NCBI GenBank assembly: GCA_937952235.1 | Contig: CALFZM010000254.1 | Coordinates: 1 to 9,916, forward strand | Source: an uncultured Opitutia bacterium | Lineage (GTDB): Bacteria > Verrucomicrobiota > Verrucomicrobiia > Opitutales > Opitutaceae | Direction: 5' to 3' | DNA length: 9,916 bases | Shown: piece by piece, positions 5,062 through 9,916 of the stretch | How the letters are laid out: the number at the start of each line of letters is the position of its first letter | Numbering within the stretch: the first letter of the stretch is position 1 | Position numbers and translations under genes: made by a program | The notes under the pieces: model-generated | The model's input: only the letters and a program-made list of their open reading frames with translations | What the model was told of the DNA's origin: nothing | Databases searched by the model: none

Positions 5062-8028
5062 TCACCGGCCTCCGCCGGCGAGAAAAGCGAGCAGGTCGGC
5101 CATCGCCGTCTCGTCGATCGCGCTCTCGAGTCCTTCGGGCATGAGCGAACGACCGCTGCTGACGAGCGACCGGACTTCGTTGCGCAGGATCGTCTGTTCC
5201 GCGCCATCAAGTCCCACGAGCGTGAGGCTGTTGCCCGCCTCGCCGGTGACCATCCCGGCGACGGTGCGGCCGTCCAGCGTCGAGGCGGTGTAGAAAACGT
5301 AACGGTCCTCCACCGCGCGATTGGGATCGAGGATGTGCGCCAGCAGGTATGGCGCGCTGCGATCCTTCACCACCGCGAGATCGGGCCCGATCGCACGTCC
5401 CGGCACGGCGCCGAAAGCGTGGCACGCGCTGCACGCCTGCGCGAAGACCGTCGCGCCTTTCGCCGGATCCCCCGGGCGCTTCTCCACCGCGGCCTGGTAA
5501 CGATCGATCACCCGCTGCCGGTCGCCGTCCATGCCGGCGTTCAGGATCTTCGCGGCGCGCTCAGCCACCTTCGGGTTGCTGCTCTGGGTGAGGGCGGCGC
5601 GGCGCGCGGGCCCGATCTGCGCCAGCATCGTGCGGTCCTGCTCCGCGCGATCCAGCAGCACATGCGCCCAGGCGAGGCGGCTCGTGAGCAAGTCGAGGAT
5701 CGCCGCCCGCACTGCGCCGCTGTGGCCGTTCCAGCCGGCGAGCAGTTTCTCCGGCACCGTCGGCCGGTTGATCCGCCCCAGCGATCCGATCGCCGCGAGC
5801 TGCAGGTCCACCGGCACGGCCGGCGCGAGCAGGCGGGCGAGGGTTTCGACGTCCTCCGTCACCTGCGTGCGGCCGCGGCCCAGGACATTCACCGCGGCCA
5901 GCCGGACAGCCGGCGCGGCCGCGCTGTTCGCCGCCGCAACGCGCGCCGCGGCAAACACGCGATCCGCTCCGGTCAGCGCCGCTGCGAGCGGAGCGCCCCC
6001 GGAGGCATGCAATTGCGCGAGCGTCTTGTTGTTCCGCTGCAGCCAGTCGAGTAGCAGTCCAAGCGTCACGAACGCCTGCCGTTCGTCCGCGCCCGCCCCC
6101 GCCTTCGCGATGTCCTCCAGCAACGTCGTCAGCGCGCGCGCGTTCTCCGTGACCGCCGCGATTTCGATGAACAGCGGGTCGGCGCTGCGCCCCCCGGCGC
6201 CCAGTTCAGCGAGCAGCGTGTCCGCATGCACGAGCGCCGAGCTCATCGCCGCCGCGCGCAGGAAACGGTCGTCGGAACCGCGGAGCAGTCGCGCCAGCGC
6301 CGCGCCCGCAGCGGGTGCCGGCCACTCGCCCAATGTGTATGCGACCTGCATCCTCACCTGTGCGTCGGCGTCGTCCGCCAGCGCCGCCACCCGCTCCAGC
6401 AACCCCGCGCTGCCGGTCGCGGCAAATTCCTCGCTCAGGCGCACCGCCTGCCGGCGCACGCCCGGGTGCGGGTCGACCAACGCGCGCTCGACCGCCGCCG
6501 GCGTGAGCCCACCGAGCGTCGCCAGGCTCCACAACGCCTGCGCCCGCGCCTGCGGTCGCGCGGACTCCGCCGCGAGCCGGGCAAGCGCCGGAGCCGCCGC
6601 CTGCTCCCGCCGCCAGGTGAGTTGCTGCTGCGCGAGGTCCCGCACGAGCCCGCTCGGGTGATCGAGCGCGGCCACCAGGCCCGCCGCATCCGCGCGGTCG
6701 AGCCGCGGCACGGGTCGCAGGGTCGCACCCTTCGGCCTCACCCTGTAGATCCGCCCGGCGTTTTCCCCGGCGCGCACGTCGCCGAGCTGCTTCTGCCAGG
6801 CGTCGGGAATCCACTTCGGGTGCTCGATCACGAGCCGGTACATGTCGACGATGTAAAGCGCACCGTCCGGCCCGCCCCGGATCGCCACGAAACGTGACCA
6901 GAGGTCCTTCGACGCGAAAAATTCCGAGGTCTGCTCGCCCGCCGCACGCTCGCTCTTGAAAGTCGTGCCGGCCGGTCGCACCACCTCGCGGTGCACGAGG
7001 TTGTGCACGGGTTCGCCGACGAAGACGTTGCCCGCGTACTCCACGCCGAGCCAGTCGTCGCGGTAGATCATCACGCCGCACGCGGAGGTGATGTGGTTGA
7101 AACCGTGCGGGTCGTTGAACCGCGCGAAGGTCTCGCTCCGCGGAAAGATCCGGGCCGCGCCCGGGACCGACGCCACCGCCACGGTGCCGTTGGGGGGCGC
7201 GAGGTGGGGATTGCGTCGGAGGTAACGCTCCTCGAGCGCGTAGTGCCAGATCGGATTCGAGTTGTTGCAGCCGAACCAACTCCCCCAGTCGTCGCGGTTG
7301 CGCCCCACCTGCGAGTGGCCCGCCAGCAGTTCCGCGCGCCCGGTGTCCGGCCAGATGCGGAAATCGCGCCGGCCGAGCTCGATCACCGCCGGCATTTGCG
7401 GAGAGGTCACTTTCCCGCCGCTGTCGCCGTTGGCCATGTGCAGCGAGCCGTCGAGGCTCCACTGGAAACCGTTGACGAGATGCTGCTGGTTGCCCTCGCC
7501 GAGCCCGGAATACAGCACGGTGCGACGGTCGGCGCGGCCGTCGCCGTCGGTGTCCTCGAGATAAAGGAGGTGCGGGATCGAGGTGACCAGGACGCCGTTG
7601 CGCCAGGGCATGACGGAATTGGGGAAGCTCAGTCCGTCCGCGAACAGCGTCATCCGATCGTAGCGCCCGTCGCCGCGCGTAGATTCGAGCACGCGGATCC
7701 GGCCGCCCGGTTTGCCTTTGCCGTCCATCCCGTTCGGGTAGTCGGCCATCTCCACGACCCACATGCGGCCGTCCGCGCCCCAGGTGACGTCAACGGGATC
7801 CCTCACCTGCGGCTCGGCGGCGACGAGCTCAACCTCGAGGCCCGGAGGCACCGCGATCGCGGCGAGCGACTCGGCCGGGGAAAGTGCCCGGGGGAGCACC
7901 ACTTTCGCCGGCGGTGGCACTTCCTTGTAGGCGAGCAGCGGCGCGGAAAGGAGACCCACCAGCGACGCCCACACGGCGATCAGGATCCTCCGAGGAGCCG
8001 GAGGTGGACTCGAGGCACGAAGCAACAT
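5062..8028 (-). CDS. PVC-type haem-binding CxxCH protein with dehydrogenase-like propeller and HEAT-like repeats
   Basis: A 988-residue exported protein of a type expanded in Planctomycetes and Verrucomicrobia (N-terminal TIGR02604-like domain, C-terminal TIGR02603-like haem domain; families named from memory). An n-region with arginines plus hydrophobic residues 15-33, ending APLLA, looks like a signal peptide. Residues about 50-435 form a sugar-dehydrogenase-like propeller with GADGRMWVVEMADYPNG, the calcium-loop-like DTDGDGRADR (159-168), CNNSNPIWHYALEERYLRRN and GGPDGALYIVDMYR. Residues about 445-830 are alanine- and leucine-rich helical repeats of HEAT type. The C-terminal cytochrome c-like domain has Cys866-Ser-Ala-Cys869-His870 for covalent haem and Met963 in LMPEG as likely distal ligand. 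It probably oxidises an unknown periplasmic substrate and passes electrons to haem. The ATG at 8028 is chosen because it places the signal peptide correctly; the frame stays open to 8796 but overlaps the divergent gene. The substrate is not predictable. Confidence 0.93.
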   Translation of the reverse strand: MLLRASSPPPAPRRILIAVWASLVGLLSAPLLAYKEVPPPAKVVLPRALSPAESLAAIAVPPGLEVELVAAEPQVRDPVDVTWGADGRMWVVEMADYPNGMDGKGKPGGRIRVLESTRGDGRYDRMTLFADGLSFPNSVMPWRNGVLVTSIPHLLYLEDTDGDGRADRRTVLYSGLGEGNQQHLVNGFQWSLDGSLHMANGDSGGKVTSPQMPAVIELGRRDFRIWPDTGRAELLAGHSQVGRNRDDWGSWFGCNNSNPIWHYALEERYLRRNPHLAPPNGTVAVASVPGAARIFPRSETFARFNDPHGFNHITSACGVMIYRDDWLGVEYAGNVFVGEPVHNLVHREVVRPAGTTFKSERAAGEQTSEFFASKDLWSRFVAIRGGPDGALYIVDMYRLVIEHPKWIPDAWQKQLGDVRAGENAGRIYRVRPKGATLRPVPRLDRADAAGLVAALDHPSGLVRDLAQQQLTWRREQAAAPALARLAAESARPQARAQALWSLATLGGLTPAAVERALVDPHPGVRRQAVRLSEEFAATGSAGLLERVAALADDADAQVRMQVAYTLGEWPAPAAGAALARLLRGSDDRFLRAAAMSSALVHADTLLAELGAGGRSADPLFIEIAAVTENARALTTLLEDIAKAGAGADERQAFVTLGLLLDWLQRNNKTLAQLHASGGAPLAAALTGADRVFAAARVAAANSAAAPAVRLAAVNVLGRGRTQVTEDVETLARLLAPAVPVDLQLAAIGSLGRINRPTVPEKLLAGWNGHSGAVRAAILDLLTSRLAWAHVLLDRAEQDRTMLAQIGPARRAALTQSSNPKVAERAAKILNAGMDGDRQRVIDRYQAAVEKRPGDPAKGATVFAQACSACHAFGAVPGRAIGPDLAVVKDRSAPYLLAHILDPNRAVEDRYVFYTASTLDGRTVAGMVTGEAGNSLTLVGLDGAEQTILRNEVRSLVSSGRSLMPEGLESAIDETAMADLLAFLAGGGR

Positions 8029-8332
8029 GGGAACTCGTTTTCCTAGGGGAGAAGTTTCAACGCTCGGCTGCCAGGACCCGGGGGGCCCTCCAAGGGTGGC
8101 GGGCGGGATGACGCTTTCATGAAGCTCAACCCGGTGCATCACCAGTCTCAACTTCAGCGTGCAGGCGGCATACACCCGAACGGAGGTCCCGGCGCGGGAC
8201 GGTACTTCGGCGCCGCGGGTACCCGAACGACGGTGCGCCCGCCCCGCAGGGGAAACGGAGGCGGACCGTCGTTCCAGGATCGTCATCCCGCGCCGCTGCA
8301 CCCTTGATGGCGCAGGCATTCCAGCCGCTCCC
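8029..8332. other. Divergent intergenic region, PVC-type gene / exported protein
   Basis: These 304 bases lie between two divergent start codons and presumably carry both promoters, but I could not find a convincing -35/-10 pair on either strand. The half nearest the plus-strand gene is rich in perfect inverted repeats (separate entry). Near 8123 there is also a short GGTG-CAT-CACC hairpin. The frames that run through the region from both neighbours look like GC-driven read-through: they lie upstream of both signal peptides. Confidence 0.6.
8186..8274. repeat. Cluster of three perfect inverted repeats upstream of the exported-protein gene
   Basis: Three consecutive perfect inverted repeats occur here. 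GTCCCG/CGGGAC (8186-8191, 8195-8200) has a 3-base loop. GGTAC/GTACC is at 8201-8205 and 8219-8223. A 10-bp arm pair, GAACGACGGT/ACCGTCGTTC, is at 8225-8234 and 8265-8274, with CCCC-GCA-GGGG nested in its loop. They end 58 bases before the ATG at 8333. They could form a structured leader or operators; no known riboswitch class is recognised, and chance pairing is likelier in DNA this GC-rich. Confidence 0.4.
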
Positions 8333-9016
8333 ATGCCGACATCGCTGCTCACTTTGTTCTGCGTCCGCTCCCTGCCGCTCGTGATTTCGCTTGTGCTGAC
8401 CCGGCCGCTCGCCGGCGCGGAGCACATCGTTGCCCCGCCGCACGCAGCCATCTCCCCCGACGCCGGCCTCCTGATCCGGCAGGCGCTCCAAGCCGCCGGC
8501 GGTGAGGCCCACCTTCTCCGCCACTTCCAGATGAAGGATCGGGTGCTGATCGGCGAACAGGATACGGGGGCCGGCAACCATCGCGAAAGCGTACTGGATG
8601 CGCCTCGCGCCTGGTGGCTCAAGACGAAGTCGGGCCACAGCGAACGCACCGGCGAACCGGCCAAGTATCTCGTGTGGGCCTGGACGCTGCAGGCACTCGT
8701 CGATCCCGCGTCGCGGATCGAAGTCGTGAGCCCGGTCACCGAAGGCGCCATCACCCTTCGGGGCTTGCGGGTGAGCGGCAGCGTCAGTCCCGCCATGGAG
8801 CTCTACTTCGCCCCCGACTCCCACCTGCTCGTGCGGATCGACTGGAGAAACGACATCCATCGCTTCTCCGACTGGAAGACACTCCCGCGTTGCACGCGGT
8901 ACTCAAGCCGCGTGGTCGGCTCGCGGAAGGCGACGGGAAAAATCTGGTACTTCGACGAGATCCTCGAGATCACGCCCCTGGACGCCCTGCCGGAAGGTCT
9001 CCCGCCGGTCCGTTGA
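8333..9016 (+). CDS. Exported protein of unknown function, possibly LolA-like fold
   Basis: A 227-residue protein that I cannot assign with certainty. Its N-terminus has a hydrophobic stretch after Arg12 ending LAGAEH near residue 30, consistent with a Sec signal peptide. The mature part starts with ALQAAGGEAHLLRHFQMKDR. A beta-rich body follows, including VSGSVSPAMELYFAPDSHLL, then LVRIDWRNDIHRFSDWKTLP, and finally WYFDEILEITPLDALPEGLP. This succession of strands, the 'ALxAxGGxxxL' opening and the 'ELYF..DSHLLVRIDW' segment recall outer-membrane lipoprotein-sorting (LolA/LolB-like) folds in this phylum, but that is a judgement by eye. There is one cysteine in the predicted mature chain and no lipobox. 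The frame is open from 8159, but the ATG at 8333 is preferred because it begins the signal peptide directly and leaves room for a promoter. The gene is divergent from the PVC-type gene; a link between the two is possible but unproven. Confidence 0.75.
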   Translation: MPTSLLTLFCVRSLPLVISLVLTRPLAGAEHIVAPPHAAISPDAGLLIRQALQAAGGEAHLLRHFQMKDRVLIGEQDTGAGNHRESVLDAPRAWWLKTKSGHSERTGEPAKYLVWAWTLQALVDPASRIEVVSPVTEGAITLRGLRVSGSVSPAMELYFAPDSHLLVRIDWRNDIHRFSDWKTLPRCTRYSSRVVGSRKATGKIWYFDEILEITPLDALPEGLPPVR

Positions 9017-9030
9017 GAGCGGCTTCGCTC
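9017..9030. terminator. Short hairpin between convergent genes
   Basis: GAGCG-GCTT-CGCTC forms a 5-bp stem with a 4-base loop starting one base after the stop codon of the exported-protein gene. A 10-base palindrome, GCGCCGGCGC, lies a few bases further on. Only 44 bases separate the convergent stop codons, so a shared terminator is expected here, but no T-tract supports an intrinsic one. Confidence 0.2.
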
Positions 9031-9060
9031 CTCGGTGCGCGGGGGCGCCGGCGCAAACCG

Positions 9061-9916
9061 TCAGAAGAACATCGCTTCGCTCAGCGTCATTTCCGGACTG
9101 AGCAGCGCGATCGACGCGGGTAGCTTCGTGGCACCCGTGCCCAGGTCGGCCTCGAACCAGGCGTGGGTGGACGCAAGGTCGCCGCGCCAGCGAAAGTACC
9201 GCTCGGGACGGCCATAATCGAAACGGACCGCGAGGCTGCCCGACTCGTCCCTGCCCTGGTCCCCGGCGGAGAACGTCAGCGTATCGACCGGCGCGCCGCA
9301 GGCCGCGAGCCGCCGGCGAAACCAGGCGAGCAACACCCGCCCCTCCGCCGCCAGCGCGGCCGCGTGCACGACCGTCACACCCTGCAGCATCTCGACGAGC
9401 CGGGCCGGCGGATAGGCGGCGAGGAACTGGCCGATCGACTGCCGCACCGGCAGCAGCCGCGAATAAACGAGGTCGCGCGTCGCGGCCGGGTTGGGCCACG
9501 GGTACGTCAGGGCGTCGGGCGGTGCGATCGCGCTGTCGATCAACACCCGTTTCGCGCGCCCGAGCAGGTAGCGGTAGTCCGCCAGCCGGCCGCTGGCGGA
9601 AAACCGGTGCGCCCAGTAATACAGCGGCAGGTCGGTCGAAAGGCAGATCGACGCCTGGTTCTCGAGAAACGGCCGTGCGCTGCGGGAATAGCTCAGCATC
9701 ACGAACTCGACGCACCGCTTGTCCGCCTTCGAGCGGCCGAGGAAGCACTCGCCGAAGATCTTCGCCCGCATCACCGGCTCGGCGATGTCCGTCGCGAGCG
9801 GGCACAGCACGACCACCCGGCTCGGGTACCGGCGGGAAAACTTCACCACGGTGTCGAACTGCGCCGCCGCGTCGGCGGGCGTGCTGTTCAGCCCGAGGTG
9901 CAGGACGACGTTGACC
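9061..9916 (-). CDS. opcA: OpcA-like glucose-6-phosphate dehydrogenase assembly protein, 5' end outside window
   Basis: OpcA proteins bind and activate glucose-6-phosphate dehydrogenase (Zwf), the entry enzyme of the oxidative pentose phosphate pathway; this is known mainly from cyanobacteria and actinobacteria. The frame enters from the right edge and gives 284 residues to the TGA at 9061. Family-like segments in order: VNVVLHLG near the left end of the visible protein, RYPSRVVVLCPL, KIFGECFLGRSKADKRCVEF, ENQASICLSTDLPLYYWAHR (the 'LPDLPVFLWW'-like region of the family), RAKRVLIDSA, RDLVYSRLLPVRQSIGQF and ARLVEMLQGVTVVHA. The missing N-terminus is probably about 70-150 residues. A GTG at 9849 is in frame, but homology continues upstream of it, so it is not the start. 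The last roughly 78 residues contain no cysteine. The gene would be expected to sit near zwf or other pentose phosphate genes beyond the right edge. The assignment rests on motif recall. Confidence 0.82.
   Translation of the reverse strand, partial: VNVVLHLGLNSTPADAAAQFDTVVKFSRRYPSRVVVLCPLATDIAEPVMRAKIFGECFLGRSKADKRCVEFVMLSYSRSARPFLENQASICLSTDLPLYYWAHRFSASGRLADYRYLLGRAKRVLIDSAIAPPDALTYPWPNPAATRDLVYSRLLPVRQSIGQFLAAYPPARLVEMLQGVTVVHAAALAAEGRVLLAWFRRRLAACGAPVDTLTFSAGDQGRDESGSLAVRFDYGRPERYFRWRGDLASTHAWFEADLGTGATKLPASIALLSPEMTLSEAMFF

Noticed and set aside
4832..5293. Short plus-strand frames after tyrS (4832-5293, 4860-5144) as small genes
   Set aside because: They run through the REP-like element and into the 3' end of the PVC-type gene, with no plausible start region or domain.
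5335..8046. Long plus-strand frames opposite the PVC-type gene (for example 5531-6661 and 6991-8046)
   Set aside because: They are antisense shadows. The minus frame contains a signal peptide, propeller motifs and a CxxCH haem site in the expected order.
8159..8332. 58-residue N-terminal extension of the exported protein
   Set aside because: It would bury the signal peptide inside the protein, and it covers the inverted-repeat cluster; the ATG at 8333 is better.
8029..8796. 256-residue N-terminal extension of the PVC-type protein on the minus strand
   Set aside because: It lies upstream of a clear signal peptide and overlaps the divergent exported-protein gene; it is open only because of base composition.

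Overview
The window looks like ordinary chromosomal DNA from a high-GC member of the Verrucomicrobiota, most likely close to the Opitutaceae. Three things suggest this: the high GC content with strong G/C third-position bias, the large secreted PVC-type protein (sugar-dehydrogenase-like propeller, HEAT-like repeats and C-terminal haem-binding CxxCH) that is typical of Planctomycetes and Verrucomicrobia, and an OpcA-like protein. This is inference from protein recognition; there is no rRNA gene in the window. I see no tRNA, insertion sequence, CRISPR array, phage gene or defence system.

Layout. Positions 1-2618 (minus) hold most of an aconitase gene, acnA, whose 3' end lies outside the window. 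Immediately upstream on the same strand is a small peroxiredoxin (2697-3164). A 393-bp divergent region (3165-3557) follows. It carries a 149-bp imperfect palindrome built from 9-nt periodic units. Rightward of it is tyrS (3558-4835), followed by a second, unrelated REP-like inverted-repeat element (4859-4940). A 988-residue PVC-type cytochrome-like protein is encoded leftward (5062-8028). It is divergent from a small exported protein of unknown function (8333-9016), and the two share a 304-bp upstream region rich in inverted repeats. The window ends in the 3' part of an opcA-like gene (9061 to the right edge, minus), which converges on the exported protein gene.

How the genes relate. Aconitase (TCA cycle, oxidant-sensitive iron-sulfur cluster) and the peroxiredoxin may be co-transcribed. 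The OpcA-like protein would support glucose-6-phosphate dehydrogenase in the oxidative pentose phosphate pathway. TyrRS serves translation. The PVC-type protein and the exported protein act outside the cytoplasm and have no assigned substrate. 

The most notable signals are non-coding: two different palindromic intergenic repeats flanking tyrS, an inverted-repeat-rich divergent region, and the lack of well-placed Shine-Dalgarno sequences at all five visible start codons, each of which instead has TCC or TCCC within seven bases upstream. No clearly new biological system is evident.
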